Assembly: GCF_001269885.1 (NCBI RefSeq)
Contig: NZ_LHVH01000020.1
Coordinates: 62,001-126,000, forward strand
Source: Pseudomonas kilonensis
Lineage (GTDB): Bacteria > Pseudomonadota > Gammaproteobacteria > Pseudomonadales > Pseudomonadaceae
DNA length: 64,000 bases
Direction of reading: 5' to 3'
Both the position numbers and the translations under genes were made by a program. Positions 1 to 9,172 of the stretch are shown here, piece after piece. Every line of letters begins with the position of its first letter. Within the stretch, counting starts at the first letter, position 1. The notes beneath the pieces were generated by a model. That model did not search any database and had not been told where the DNA came from. It was given only the letters and a program-made list of their open reading frames with translations.

Positions 1-1250
1 CCCAGGTAATCCAGGCCCCAGTTGTCGGTGGCGTAGCGCGCGGCGTCGGTGATGTGGTTGTGCTTGAGCGCGACTTTGCCGTCGAGGCCGTTGATGAACA
101 CCAGCATCCTGGAGACCGGGTTGACGCCTGACTCGGGCTCGGAGGAGTGGGCCGAGACGCCAGTGAAGGTCAGCTTGACCGTGTTGTCGGCCACTTCGCT
201 TTTTGCCTCAAAGTCGCCGCCATTGGCCTTGGCATAGGCTGTACCGGCCTTGAGTAGGTTGGCGGCCAGTTCGGTGGGCTTGTCGGTGACAAAGGTCGCC
301 ACCGACGTCGACGGGATCTGGTTGGTCGCCATGCCACCGGTGAGCGCCGTTATTTCCGCGCCCTTGCCCTGTGCCGCGCGGCGCGGGAAATTGGCCATGA
401 CGGTGCCATAGCCTTTCTCGGCAATCACCACGGGGTAGCCGCCGTCCAGTGCCAGGTTGTAGTTGGGCGTCGGGTTGCGTTCGAAATAATAGGGGATGGC
501 GTCGCCGGTGGTTTCCTCGGTGGTGTCGACCAGCAGCTTGAAGTTGCGCGCCAGCGGCAGTTTCTCTTCCTTGATGATCTTCATGGCATAGAGCGCGACC
601 ACGATGCCGTTCTTGTCGTCCTCGGTACCGCGGCCATACATGCGGTCGCCCACCAGGGTGACCTTGAACGGGTCGAGGCGGGTGCCATCTTTCAACACCC
701 AGTTTTCCGGCGTTACCGGCACCACATCGGCATGGGCGTGAATGCCGACGACTTCGTCGCCGCTGCCTTGGAGGGAAATCTCATAGACGCGGTTGTCGAC
801 ATTGCGGAAGTTGAGGTTGAACGCCTCGGCCAGGCTTTTGATCTTGTCGGCGATCTTGAGGAATTCCGGGTTCTCGTGCTGGGCAACGCCGTCCTTGCGA
901 AAGGTCGGGATGGCGACCAGTTCCTTCAGTGTCTCGGTGGCCGCCTGGCCGTATTTCACTCGGGCATAGAGGCCCAGCAGGCGATGGATTTCATTCTGCT
1001 GTTCAGTCGAAAGGGTTTTGTTGCCTTGGAACGCGCTGATGGCCGGGCCGAGGTTGGCGGTTTTGCCCAGGTCGCTCTTGGCCACATCGGCCAGGAATTG
1101 TCTGAAATCGGTGACTGAGGTGTCGGAGAAGGTTTTGACGATGGCTGCGCCCTGTTGGGCGGTGATGTTGGCGAAGGCTGGTGTGGTGATCGAAGCGAGG
1201 CTGGACAACAGCAGGGTGGCCACGGCCAGGTGTTTGAGCGAGAAGTCCAT
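1..1250 (-). CDS. M20 family metallopeptidase (dipeptidase-like), exported, C-terminus cut by window edge
   Basis: About 416 residues are visible, reading from the ATG at 1250 to the left edge without a stop, so the C-terminus is missing. An N-terminal hydrophobic stretch (SLKHLAVATLLLSSLASI) followed by TPAFA looks like a Sec signal peptide, so the enzyme should be periplasmic. M20 landmarks are clear: GIHAHADVVPV (metal-binding His and Asp), GRGTEDDKNG (bridging Asp) and DTTEETTGD (catalytic and metal Glu). These residues define a di-zinc aminoacylase/carboxypeptidase fold, and the order and spacing resemble PepV/Xaa-His dipeptidases. The later segment GVSAHSSEPESGVNP fits the lid/dimerisation domain. 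Function is inferred as hydrolysis of small peptides or N-acylated amino acids. Substrate cannot be told from sequence. It appears monocistronic; a REPIN lies behind its start. Confidence 0.85.
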   Translation of the reverse strand, partial: MDFSLKHLAVATLLLSSLASITTPAFANITAQQGAAIVKTFSDTSVTDFRQFLADVAKSDLGKTANLGPAISAFQGNKTLSTEQQNEIHRLLGLYARVKYGQAATETLKELVAIPTFRKDGVAQHENPEFLKIADKIKSLAEAFNLNFRNVDNRVYEISLQGSGDEVVGIHAHADVVPVTPENWVLKDGTRLDPFKVTLVGDRMYGRGTEDDKNGIVVALYAMKIIKEEKLPLARNFKLLVDTTEETTGDAIPYYFERNPTPNYNLALDGGYPVVIAEKGYGTVMANFPRRAAQGKGAEITALTGGMATNQIPSTSVATFVTDKPTELAANLLKAGTAYAKANGGDFEAKSEVADNTVKLTFTGVSAHSSEPESGVNPVSRMLVFINGLDGKVALKHNHITDAARYATDNWGLDYL

Positions 1251-1423
1251 TGCTGGGCATTCCTTTGCAGGCGGTAGGAGGGAAGTGTCTGATTTGATGA
1301 CACAAACCTTTACAACCTAACAGGCGATTGTGGGGCAGGGGAGTCTGGCGAGGGGAATTTGTCGCACAGTGAGGCAAAAACGGCGCAGAAATGAAAAATC
1401 CATTCCAATCACCCAACATTCAG

Positions 1424-1513
1424 TGTGGGAGCGGGCTTGCTCGCGAAGAGGCCAGCACATTCAACATCATCGTCGACTGTTATGCCGCCTTCGCGAGCAA
1501 GCCCGCTCCCACA
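1424..1513. repeat. REPIN (inverted REP pair)
   Basis: The left arm begins TGTGGGAGCGGGCTTGCTCG and the right arm is its reverse complement, ending CCCGCTCCCACA, with a roughly 40-nt middle. This is the Pseudomonas REP doublet found at many places in this window. A further half-site (CCCACTCCCACAGGGG) follows near 1547-1562. The 330-nt gap between the M20 peptidase start and the rlhA stop holds nothing else I can identify. Confidence 0.85.
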
Positions 1514-1580
1514 GGGGATCTGTGGTGGATGCCAGTTTTGTTAACACCCACTCCCACAGGGGAAGCGGGTGGGTATTGGT

Positions 1581-3581
1581 TTAATGCGGTGCGCGGGGGA
1601 TCGTCTTGAGCAGGTCTTCAGGGCTGATATGGCCGACCACGGGTTGCGCGGTGCTGCCGGGCAATGGCAGGTCGAGGATGTGCCCCTTGATCTTGCCGAC
1701 CACATGCATTTCGCAGGGTTTGCAGTCGAACTTCAGCGTCAGCACTTCATCACCGTGTATCAGCTGCATCGGTGCCACCTTGGTGCGTACGCCGGTGACG
1801 CCCTTGGCCTGCTTGGGGCAGAGGTTGAACGAGAAGCGCAGGCAGTGCTTGGTGATCATCACCGGCACTTCACCGGTTTCCTCGTGGGCCTCGAACGCCG
1901 CGTCGATCAGCTTGACGCCGTGACGATGATAGAAGTCCCGGGCCTTCTGGTTGTAGACGTTGGCCAGGAACGACAGGTGCGACTCCGGGTACACCGGCGG
2001 CGGGCTGGTCTCGGCCTTGCGGCCACCGCGTGGGTGGGCTTCGATGCGGGCGGCGGTCAGGGCCTCGATGGCTTCGCGGCGCAAGGCCTTGAGCTGCGAG
2101 TTGGGGATGAAGAACGCCTGGGGCGCATCCAGCTCGATCGCGGTGGCGTGGTATTCGGTGGTGCCCAGTTGGCCGAGCAGGTCGTGCAACTGCTCCAGGG
2201 CCTGTTCCGGCTTGTTGGCCACGCCAAACGGCCCATCCAGGGCGACGCTGGCGCTGATGCCTTCCTCGCTGGTGGCGGTCAGTTCCAGGCGCGCTTCACG
2301 CAGGCGTGCAACCCAGGCCAGGCCCACGCGGCGTTCGGAGGAGGTCTTGAGCAACGCTTGCTGCCAGTTGTGGTCCAGGTTGCGGCTCAACGGGTGGTTG
2401 GGGCGCAACTGGTACATGCCGGCCGGCATTTCGTTGGGCTCGACGCGGTAGCGGTAACGCTTCTGGCCATCCTCTTCGAACTCACCCTTGGGCTCAGCGA
2501 TGTTGGCGCGGAAACCGACGACTTCGCGCTTGACCAGCACATTGAGGCCGTCGCCGTTGGACAGCGGGTCGAAGGTCACCACTTGCAGGTCGCGCTTGCC
2601 GACTTTTTCCACCACGCCCACCGGCACGCCGGTAAAGGTCGGCGAATCGAAGGCGCCGATGTCGATCTTGCGTTCGCTGACGAAATAGTCGGTGCTGCCA
2701 CGGTGGAAGGTCTTGTCCGGGTCGGGGACGAAGAAGTGCGCGGTGCGGCCGCTGGACGCGCGGGCCAGGTCCGGACGGTCTTCGAGGACATCGTCCAGGC
2801 GCTGGCGGTAATAGGCGGTGATGTTCTTCACATAGCCCATGTCCTTGTAGCGGCCTTCGATCTTGAATGAACGCACGCCGGCTTCGACCAGGGCGCGGAT
2901 GTTGGCGCTCTGGTTGTTGTCTTTCATCGACAGCAGGTGTTTTTCGTAGGCGACCACCCGGCCTTGGTCGTCCTTGAGGGTGTAGGGCAGGCGACAGGCC
3001 TGGGAACAGTCGCCACGGTTGGCGCTGCGGCCGTTCTGGGCGTGGGAGATGTTGCACTGGCCGGAAAACGCCACGCACAGCGCGCCGTGGATGAAGAACT
3101 CGATGGCCGCGTCGGTCTCGTCGGCGATGGCGCGGATTTCCTGCAGGTTCAGCTCACGGGCCAGGACCAGTTGCGAGAAACCGGCCTGGTCGAGGAATTT
3201 TGCCCGGGCCAGGGTGCGGATGTCGGTCTGGGTGCTGGCGTGCAGCTCGATGGGCGGGATATCCAGCTCCATCACCCCCAGGTCCTGGACGATCAACGCA
3301 TCGACACCCGCATCGTATAACTGGTGGATCAGTTGGCGGGCCGGCTCCAGCTCGTTGTCGTGCAGGATGGTGTTGATGGTCGTGAACACACGGGCGTGGT
3401 AGCGGTGGGCGAACTCCACCAGCCGGGCAATATCGCCCACCTCGTTGCAGGCGTTGTGACGCGCGCCGAAACTCGGGCCACCGATGTACACGGCGTCGGC
3501 GCCATGCAGAATGGCCTCGCGGGCGATGGTCACGTCGCGGGCGGGGCTGAGCAATTCCAGATGATGTTTGGGCAAGGACAT
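1581..3581 (-). CDS. rlhA: U32-family 23S rRNA 5-hydroxycytidine synthase (RlhA/YdcP)
   Basis: 666 residues from the ATG at 3581 (MSLPKHHLELLSPARD). An upstream in-frame extension exists but lacks similarity, and this start matches my recollection of Escherichia coli YdcP/RlhA, to which most of the protein reads as near-colinear. RlhA hydroxylates cytidine 2501 of 23S rRNA. The U32 signature region IEFFIHGALC lies at about 160-169. The cysteine set C169, C176, C192 and C196 (DCSQACRLPY) fits the iron-sulfur cluster of U32 hydroxylases. The C-terminal CLRFSFNLCPKQAKG and CKPCEMHV segments match the extra domain of the long RlhA form. It is a single gene pointing away from the diguanylate cyclase. 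The family is historically called peptidase U32, but proteolysis is unlikely here. Confidence 0.9.
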   Translation of the reverse strand: MSLPKHHLELLSPARDVTIAREAILHGADAVYIGGPSFGARHNACNEVGDIARLVEFAHRYHARVFTTINTILHDNELEPARQLIHQLYDAGVDALIVQDLGVMELDIPPIELHASTQTDIRTLARAKFLDQAGFSQLVLARELNLQEIRAIADETDAAIEFFIHGALCVAFSGQCNISHAQNGRSANRGDCSQACRLPYTLKDDQGRVVAYEKHLLSMKDNNQSANIRALVEAGVRSFKIEGRYKDMGYVKNITAYYRQRLDDVLEDRPDLARASSGRTAHFFVPDPDKTFHRGSTDYFVSERKIDIGAFDSPTFTGVPVGVVEKVGKRDLQVVTFDPLSNGDGLNVLVKREVVGFRANIAEPKGEFEEDGQKRYRYRVEPNEMPAGMYQLRPNHPLSRNLDHNWQQALLKTSSERRVGLAWVARLREARLELTATSEEGISASVALDGPFGVANKPEQALEQLHDLLGQLGTTEYHATAIELDAPQAFFIPNSQLKALRREAIEALTAARIEAHPRGGRKAETSPPPVYPESHLSFLANVYNQKARDFYHRHGVKLIDAAFEAHEETGEVPVMITKHCLRFSFNLCPKQAKGVTGVRTKVAPMQLIHGDEVLTLKFDCKPCEMHVVGKIKGHILDLPLPGSTAQPVVGHISPEDLLKTIPRAPH

Positions 3582-3697
3582 TTTTTTAGTCAGGCTGGTC
3601 ACGGTCGAAGCGCGCATTGTAGCCGCCAGGCGCCTTACAGGCACCTGTGGACTTGGGTTTGCACGATCCTGACCGATGCGCGGCGCTCCCGCCGGGT

Positions 3698-5266
3698 TCA
3701 CTCCGGTGTCGAGCTGGCGCTGCACCAACGGTTTCGCCCTGTGTTCTTGGCCAGGTACAAGAAGGCATCGGCGGCCCTGATCAGCATGGCCGGGGTGACG
3801 TCCTCTCCGCTCGGCTGGCAGGTGGTGACACCGGCGCTGATGGTCACAATGCCCAAGGGATGGTCGCCATGTTCAATGTTCAAGGCCCTGACGGCTTCGA
3901 GGATTTGCTGCGTGACCTTGGCGGCACCGGCGCTGTCGGTGTTGGGCAGCAGCACGGTGAACTCTTCACCGCCGTAGCGGACCGCCAGGTCACCCGGCCT
4001 TTTGATGGTCTGCCCGAGCGCGGCGGCAATCGCCCGTAGGCAATCGTCGCCAGCGGCATGGCCGTATCTGTCGTTGAAACGCTTGAAGTAATCGACGTCG
4101 AGCATGATCAGGGCCAGGGACGAACCCTGGCGCCTGGCCAGGCGGATTTCATCGGCCAGGGCAATATCCAGCCGCCTGCGGTTGCCCAGCCCGGTCAGGC
4201 TGTCGGTCAGCGCCATGTCGCGCATGGCCTGGTGCGCAGTGCGAATCTGTTTCTCCATCGTCATCCGGTAGCGCAGCTGGCTCAACACGATGAGCCCGAA
4301 ACCCACCAGTATCGCGATCAGGAAAATCAGCACCAGACCGGTCTTGAACAGGTCGCGGCGCCAGGGCGCGATGATCGATTCGCGGGACAAGCCGGCTTCC
4401 ACCACCAGCGGGTAAGTGGTCAGGGCCCGGTAGCCGTACAGGCGCTCGGTGTCGTCGACGACGGCCCTGGCTTCGGCGATGCCCTGGTTGGAAGTGGGCA
4501 AGTGTTCCCTGAAGATCACGCTGTTCACGAGACTCTTGCCAATTACCGACGCGACGAAGGGCCGTCGGACCAGGATTGTTCCGTTGCGCTTGGCCAGGAC
4601 CAGCGCGCCTTTGCCATCGATTTTGAAGTCGCCGTAGTAGTCGACGAAATAGCTGACCTTCACGGTCCCCAGCAATACGCCGGCAAACGAGCCATCGGGG
4701 TTGTTCAGGCGGCGGGAAATGGGAATGATCAGGTCGTTGGTGGAGCGGCTCTTGACGACGTCACCGATGCGCACGCCTCGATCCTCGTGGGTGCGGTGGT
4801 ATTGGAAGTAGTCACGGTCGGCGTTGTTCGCCATTTCCGGGATCACTTCCTTGTCCGTCACCAGCCATTGGCCGTCCGGGCCATAGATAAACAACCCATG
4901 CAGTTGCGGCATGATGGCGGCCTGTTGCACCAATAGCTTATGGATGCGCGGGACGTCCATGTTCTGCAGGCCATCGCCCTCCACCCGTTCACTGAGGGCG
5001 GCGGTGACCACATCCACTTGTCGAATGGTATCTTCGGCGTGCTGGGCCGTCGCCCGTGCCAGGTTCGTCACCGAATCGCGGGCAGACGCAAAAGCGGCAC
5101 GGTAATCGCGCCAGGTGCGCCAGCCTTCGACGGCCAGAAACGCGATGATGACCACCAGCATGAAACTCACGGTCAGTCGCAATGCTGCTCCAGCCCGTGT
5201 GCTCTGGGGAGAAAAGGCCTCATCAGTGTTTTCAATCTTTGGCTCTGGCCGTTTGCGTCCGAGCAT
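3698..5266 (-). CDS. Membrane diguanylate cyclase with periplasmic Cache-like sensor
   Basis: About 522 residues. An N-terminal TM helix (LTVSFMLVVIIAFLAVEGW) precedes a periplasmic region of about 240 residues with Cache-like features (GLFIYGPDGQWLVTDKE, SRRLNNPDGSFAGVLLG). A second TM (LVLIFLIAILVGFGLIVL) leads to a GGDEF domain. The domain starts at DSLTGLGNRRRLD, and the active-site loop is GGEEF near residue 434. An RPGD inhibitory I-site sits five residues before it, so both catalysis and product inhibition look intact. The expected reaction is two GTP to cyclic di-GMP in response to an external ligand. ATG codons exist at 5272 and 5266; AAGGA sits about 7 nt before the 5266 codon, so I prefer that start. 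A c-di-GMP target protein (NfrB) lies at the right end of the window. Confidence 0.9.
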   Translation of the reverse strand: MLGRKRPEPKIENTDEAFSPQSTRAGAALRLTVSFMLVVIIAFLAVEGWRTWRDYRAAFASARDSVTNLARATAQHAEDTIRQVDVVTAALSERVEGDGLQNMDVPRIHKLLVQQAAIMPQLHGLFIYGPDGQWLVTDKEVIPEMANNADRDYFQYHRTHEDRGVRIGDVVKSRSTNDLIIPISRRLNNPDGSFAGVLLGTVKVSYFVDYYGDFKIDGKGALVLAKRNGTILVRRPFVASVIGKSLVNSVIFREHLPTSNQGIAEARAVVDDTERLYGYRALTTYPLVVEAGLSRESIIAPWRRDLFKTGLVLIFLIAILVGFGLIVLSQLRYRMTMEKQIRTAHQAMRDMALTDSLTGLGNRRRLDIALADEIRLARRQGSSLALIMLDVDYFKRFNDRYGHAAGDDCLRAIAAALGQTIKRPGDLAVRYGGEEFTVLLPNTDSAGAAKVTQQILEAVRALNIEHGDHPLGIVTISAGVTTCQPSGEDVTPAMLIRAADAFLYLAKNTGRNRWCSASSTPE

Positions 5267-5393
5267 CAACATTTCCTTTTACGACAGGTCTGCGCGCTAT
5301 TGATGCGCAGCCTATCTTATTCGATTCCAGCACGTTAGCTCGCTTCGACGAGGCAGGTACAACCGGCGACACACGATTTGGGAGAAATATTTC

Positions 5394-5852
5394 ATGAAGG
5401 TTGGCGTCATTTCCGACACCCACGGTCTGCTTCGCCCGCAAGCGCTGGCAGCATTGGAGGGGTGTGAGCGGATCATCCATGCCGGTGACATCGGCAGCCC
5501 CGGGATCCTGGATCAACTGGCGTCGATCGCGCCATTGCATGTGGTGCGCGGCAATAACGACCTGGGGGGCGATTGGGCTGGACCGCTTGCCGATCGCCTG
5601 CAGTTCGACCTGTGTGGATGGCAGGTCTTGCTGGTCCACGACATCGCCGACGTACAGGATTCACTCGATCCGGACGTGAAATGGGTGATCAGCGGCCATT
5701 CCCACAAGCCGGGCATCGAATGGCGTGGCGAGCGGCTGTACCTGAACCCCGGCAGCGCCGGCCGGCGGCGGTTCACGCTGCCGGTGACGCTGGCGTTGGT
5801 CGAGGTGAGTGCTAGTGCGATCGAGCCGCGGCTAGTCCGGTTGCTGGAATGA
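5394..5852 (+). CDS. YfcE/MJ0936-type metallophosphoesterase
   Basis: 152 residues beginning MKVGVISDTHG. All calcineurin-like phosphoesterase motifs of the small YfcE class are present in order: SDTHG (D8, H10), HAGDIG, GNND, VHDIAD and GHSHKPG. These coordinate two metals, usually manganese. Family members hydrolyse phosphodiesters or phosphomonoesters in vitro; the physiological substrate is generally unknown. The length is slightly short of E. coli YfcE but normal for this subclass. It is divergent from the diguanylate cyclase and convergent with the sugar isomerase, with only six bases between the two stop codons. I see no closer functional link to its neighbours. Confidence 0.88.
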   Translation: MKVGVISDTHGLLRPQALAALEGCERIIHAGDIGSPGILDQLASIAPLHVVRGNNDLGGDWAGPLADRLQFDLCGWQVLLVHDIADVQDSLDPDVKWVISGHSHKPGIEWRGERLYLNPGSAGRRRFTLPVTLALVEVSASAIEPRLVRLLE

Positions 5853-5858
5853 ACATGC

Positions 5859-6761
5859 TTACTTGAAGTACTTGTCGACGTAGGACTGGATTTCCTTGCG
5901 CATGAAGCGTCCGGATTCATCCGCCCGTTCTTCCCAGCCGAACACGCAAGCGGTGACGATACCGTCGAAGCCGGTCTTGGCCAGCTCGCTGAAGAACAGG
6001 TCCCAGTCGATCTCGCCCTGGTGCATGTCCATGTGCTGGTGGACGGTGACCTTGGCGCCGGGCGGGTTGACGATGTAGCGCAGGCCGGACGAGGCCTTGT
6101 GGTTGTAGGTGTCGGCGATGTGGACATGGGCGATCATCGATCCGGCTTCGGCGATCATGGCTTTCATGTCATCGCCGAAATAGAAGGTATGCGGCGTGCA
6201 ATAGAGGAACTTGACGTTGTCCGAGCCGAGGGTCTTGAGCATGTCGAGGGCCGGGTTCAGGGTTTCGCACCAGTCTTCGGGGTGAGGTTCGACGTTCAGC
6301 GTGACCCCCTCGCTTTCCAGGATCGGCACCAGTTCCTCCATCGAGCGCCACCAGGCTGCTTCGCTCGACTCATGGCTGTGCAGGCCGCCGCAGCAACTGA
6401 CTTTATGCCCACGATCAGGCGACGGCCCGCGGCCAAACTCCGAGTTCATGGTGGTGCAACCCATTTCCACGGCGATCTGGATGGCCTCCTTCCAGTAGTT
6501 CACCGCTGCCCGGCGTTCGTCTTCGTGGGGGCTGGCCCAACGATACATCGGCAGCAGCGAGGCCAATTGCAGATCGTGGTCGCGCAGGGCTTTCTTGAAC
6601 TCGGCGATACGTTCCTTGTGGGCGCGAGGGCGGACCCACCAGGGCAGGAAGTCTTCCCGTGGCGACAGCTCCAGGTACTGGTAGCCAAGTTCGGCGGTCT
6701 TGCGGCACAGGTCCGGCAGGCTCAGGTGGCGATGCATGTAGGGGTCGAGGGCGATTTTCAT
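5859..6761 (-). CDS. Sugar phosphate isomerase/epimerase (TIM barrel, IolH-like)
   Basis: 300 residues from the ATG at 6761, preceded by GGAG at good spacing; the longer in-frame extension runs into a repeat and is rejected. AP-endonuclease-2 type TIM barrel: SLPDLCRKTAELGYQYLELS at the first strand, NVEPHPED carrying a metal-binding Glu, IAHVHIAD and HQGEIDWDLFF near the C-terminus. Such enzymes bind a divalent metal and isomerise, epimerise or dehydrate sugars and inositols. The opening MKIALDPYMHRHLSL resembles what I recall of the IolH branch, but I would not assign a substrate. It is the last gene of a three-gene minus-strand block, separated from the dehydrogenase by a 143-nt inverted repeat. 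Confidence 0.82.
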   Translation of the reverse strand: MKIALDPYMHRHLSLPDLCRKTAELGYQYLELSPREDFLPWWVRPRAHKERIAEFKKALRDHDLQLASLLPMYRWASPHEDERRAAVNYWKEAIQIAVEMGCTTMNSEFGRGPSPDRGHKVSCCGGLHSHESSEAAWWRSMEELVPILESEGVTLNVEPHPEDWCETLNPALDMLKTLGSDNVKFLYCTPHTFYFGDDMKAMIAEAGSMIAHVHIADTYNHKASSGLRYIVNPPGAKVTVHQHMDMHQGEIDWDLFFSELAKTGFDGIVTACVFGWEERADESGRFMRKEIQSYVDKYFK

Positions 6762-6790
6762 TGTTGTTCTCCTTAGGCAATGCTCATTAC

Positions 6791-6933
6791 CTGTGGCGAG
6801 GGGATTTATCCCCGCTGGGGCGCGAAGCGGTCCCAAATGGATCTGCTACTACGGTGTATCAGGATGGAATGTCGGGGGCCGCTTCGCGCCCCAGCGGGGC
6901 GGTGCGACGTTTCGCTAAATCCCCTCGCCACAG
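6791..6933. repeat. Long inverted repeat, CTGTGGCGAGGGGATTTA type
   Basis: Begins CTGTGGCGAGGGGATTTATC and ends AAATCCCCTCGCCACAG, with inner arms CCCCGCTGGGGCGCGAAGCGG and CCGCTTCGCGCCCCAGCGGG. It sits between two co-directional sugar genes. The same element recurs at 24703-24853, and fragments occur near 24572, 45135, 54141 and 58810. It is distinct from the TGTGGGAGC REPIN family. Its transcript could form a strong hairpin. Confidence 0.8.
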
Positions 6934-6936
6934 GGG

Positions 6937-8106
6937 TCAATAGCCGACCCAGCTTGAATCCTGGTTGGCTGACTCCACACAGCGTTCGACCCAGCGCACA
7001 CCTTCCACGCCGGCGTCGATGTCGGGGTAGCGCAGGGTGGCCAGCGCCTCGTTGTCGCCACGGTTCGCCGCATCCATGGCCAGGGCGAAGCGGCGATAGA
7101 GATTGGACCAGGCTTCGAACAGCCCTTCGGGGTGGCCGCCACCGATGCGGTCGTCCTCCAGCGCGTCGGCGTGCAGGTAGCCCATGCCGCGTTCCAGGGT
7201 CTGCGCCGGCTGGCCCTGGATCTCGAAGCTCAGTTGGTTGGGCCGCTCGTCCCACCATTCAAGGCTGGCCCGGGAGCCGATCACGCGGATTTTCTGCCCG
7301 TGCATGGACCCGGCATTCACGGCGCTGGACCAGACCATGCCCATGGCGCCGCCTTCGTATTCCATCAAGGTGTAGGCGTTGTCTTCCAACGGGGCGCGGC
7401 TGGCGACGAAGCTCTGTCGGCTGCACATCAAGCGTTTGATCTTGAGATCGGGCAGCATCACCTTGGACAAATACAACGGGTGCGTGCCGACATCCCCCAG
7501 CACGTAGCTGGGCCCGGCCTGGCGCGGGTCGACGCGCCATTGGGTAGCCTGGTTCTGCGCCTCCACCGGTGCGCTGTGAAAACCATGGGCAAACTGCATG
7601 TGCACCATGCGGATCTCGCCCAGTGCCTGTGCCGCGATCATCGCCCGGGCCTGTTCGATCAACTGGTGCCCGGCATAGCCGTAGGTCAAGCCCACGATGC
7701 GTCCCTTGGCGTGCGCCAGGCTGCGCAGTGCCTCGGCCTGTTCGAGGGTAAAGCACAGCGGCTTTTCGCAGATCACGTGCAGCCCGGCTTCCAAGGCCGC
7801 GCGGGTGATGGCGTAGTGGGTGCCGTTGGGCGTGGCGATCGACACCGCTTCAATCCCATCAAGGCGTTGTGCTTCCAGCTCGAACAGGCTGAGGTAGTCC
7901 GAATAGCAGCGCTGGGGGTCGATACCCAGTTGCTCGCCAAAGGCCCGGCCGCGTGCAGGGTCGATATCCAGCGCCGCGGCAACCAGTTCGAAATTCCGGT
8001 CGCGCAGGGCGGCCGAGCGGTGGATGTAGCCGATCTGGCTGTGCTCGCCGCCACCGACCATGGCCCAACGTATGGGCCGTGTGATTGTTTTGCTGCCGTT
8101 GATCAT
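6937..8106 (-). CDS. Gfo/Idh/MocA family NAD(P)-dependent oxidoreductase
   Basis: 389 residues. The N-terminal Rossmann segment contains WAMVGGGEHSQIGYIH in place of the usual GxGxxG region. It is followed by the family signature AGLHVICEKPLCFTLEQAEAL, in which the EKP lysine is catalytic. The C-terminal alpha/beta domain contains GDVGTHPLYLSKVM, with the substrate-binding Asp and His spaced as in inositol and glucose-fructose type dehydrogenases. Predicted to oxidise a sugar, inositol or sugar acid to a keto form, which the flanking TIM-barrel isomerases could process further. It lies 18 nt downstream of the other isomerase gene (8125-9045), so the two are probably one transcript. Confidence 0.88.
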   Translation of the reverse strand: MINGSKTITRPIRWAMVGGGEHSQIGYIHRSAALRDRNFELVAAALDIDPARGRAFGEQLGIDPQRCYSDYLSLFELEAQRLDGIEAVSIATPNGTHYAITRAALEAGLHVICEKPLCFTLEQAEALRSLAHAKGRIVGLTYGYAGHQLIEQARAMIAAQALGEIRMVHMQFAHGFHSAPVEAQNQATQWRVDPRQAGPSYVLGDVGTHPLYLSKVMLPDLKIKRLMCSRQSFVASRAPLEDNAYTLMEYEGGAMGMVWSSAVNAGSMHGQKIRVIGSRASLEWWDERPNQLSFEIQGQPAQTLERGMGYLHADALEDDRIGGGHPEGLFEAWSNLYRRFALAMDAANRGDNEALATLRYPDIDAGVEGVRWVERCVESANQDSSWVGY

Positions 8107-8124
8107 GACGTTGTCCTTGTGTGA

Positions 8125-9045
8125 TCAGAAACCGATGCGGGCCAGGTAGGCGCGGCTGGCGGCCACGTCGTCGAGGCTGCTCCCGGCGTTGCGTGGGTCG
8201 CGCTCCTGTTCGACGGTGATGCAGCCCACATAACCCAATTCATGCACGAGGCTGTGCAGCGCCGGGTAATCGATGACGCCACGCCCGATGGGGCACATCA
8301 CGCCGCGGGCGCAGGCGGCGAAGAAGCGGATGTGTTCGTTCAGCACCTGGTCGAGCACCACCGGGTCGATGTCCTTGAAGTGCAGGTAGTCCAGGCGATG
8401 GGCGTAGGTGCGCAGCGACGCGACTGGGTCCATGCCTGCGTAATAGAGATGCCCGGTGTCCAGGCACAGCCCGGCGACTTCATCGGGAATGTCGTCCACC
8501 AGGCGCGCCAACTCATCGGCGAACTCGATGTAGCCACCGGCGTGGGGATGGATGACGGCGCGGATGCCGTATTGATGCCAGGCGATGTCAGCGATGGCGC
8601 GGATGTGCGCCATCATCGTGTTCCAGCGAGCATCGTCCAGGCGCGGGGCGCGGTCCGAGTGACCGGCGGCGTAGTCGCGCACCTCGTGGCCCCAGTCGAT
8701 GATTACCAGATACGGCCCGGCATGGCGCTGGCCGGCTTGCTGCGCCATGGGCGGCAGTTGTTTGAGCAGGGCGCAGATGTCGTGAGTCTGGCGCAGCAAT
8801 TCAGGCAGGTTGGCGGGGTTGACCAAGTCGTCGAAAATCGTCCCGGCGACGATCTGGAGATCGTGTTCAGACAAGGCCTGAACAAGGGTTCCATCCAGCG
8901 GCAGGTAACCATAAGGCCCCAGCTCGATGCCGCGATAGCCAGCCTCGGCGGCTTCGCCAAGCACCCGGCGCCACGGTGGCAGGAACGGGTTCTTGACGTC
9001 GTCGACGCCCCAACAGCAGGGCGCTGTACAGATGTGAATGGCCAT
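8125..9045 (-). CDS. Sugar phosphate isomerase/epimerase (TIM barrel, inosose dehydratase-like)
   Basis: 306 residues starting MAIHICTAPCCWGV. Second AP-endonuclease-2 type TIM barrel in this block: GEAAEAGYRGIELGPYGYLP, IHPHAGGYIEF (a His where iolE-type enzymes carry metal ligands), GLCLDTGHLYYAG and DYLHFKDID, each at the C-terminal end of a predicted strand. The HAGG...DTGH...HFKD pattern is typical of 2-keto-myo-inositol dehydratase and 3-ketosugar isomerase relatives. This is the first gene of the minus-strand block and faces the divergent LacI regulator across a 127-nt intergenic region. Function is inferred as one isomerisation or dehydration step in a sugar or cyclitol pathway. Confidence 0.82.
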   Translation of the reverse strand: MAIHICTAPCCWGVDDVKNPFLPPWRRVLGEAAEAGYRGIELGPYGYLPLDGTLVQALSEHDLQIVAGTIFDDLVNPANLPELLRQTHDICALLKQLPPMAQQAGQRHAGPYLVIIDWGHEVRDYAAGHSDRAPRLDDARWNTMMAHIRAIADIAWHQYGIRAVIHPHAGGYIEFADELARLVDDIPDEVAGLCLDTGHLYYAGMDPVASLRTYAHRLDYLHFKDIDPVVLDQVLNEHIRFFAACARGVMCPIGRGVIDYPALHSLVHELGYVGCITVEQERDPRNAGSSLDDVAASRAYLARIGF

Positions 9046-9132
9046 GGAAGTACTCCGGCTGTGTTTATTGTTATGGGCGGACCTGATGCTATTGCGTTGC
9101 CGGGGAGGGGGCTATGGGGCGTTGGCTTAATC

Positions 9133-9172
9133 TGTCAAAACCCCTCATGATGCCCGGCAGAGGTGTCAAAAC
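9133..9172. promoter_or_regulatory. Direct repeat TGTCAAAAC in the divergent lacI/sugar promoter region
   Basis: The nonamer TGTCAAAAC occurs at 9133-9141 and again at 9164-9172, directly before the regulator ATG. Repeats in a shared divergent region are candidates for regulator binding, but LacI-family operators are usually palindromes, so this is weak evidence. AGAGG overlapping the second copy may serve as the ribosome binding site. Confidence 0.3.

Noticed and set aside
1569..2870. 433-codon plus-strand ORF antisense to rlhA
   Set aside because: It lies wholly opposite a clearly conserved gene, has low-complexity Gly/Val/Ala composition and no family motifs; long antisense frames are expected in GC-rich DNA.
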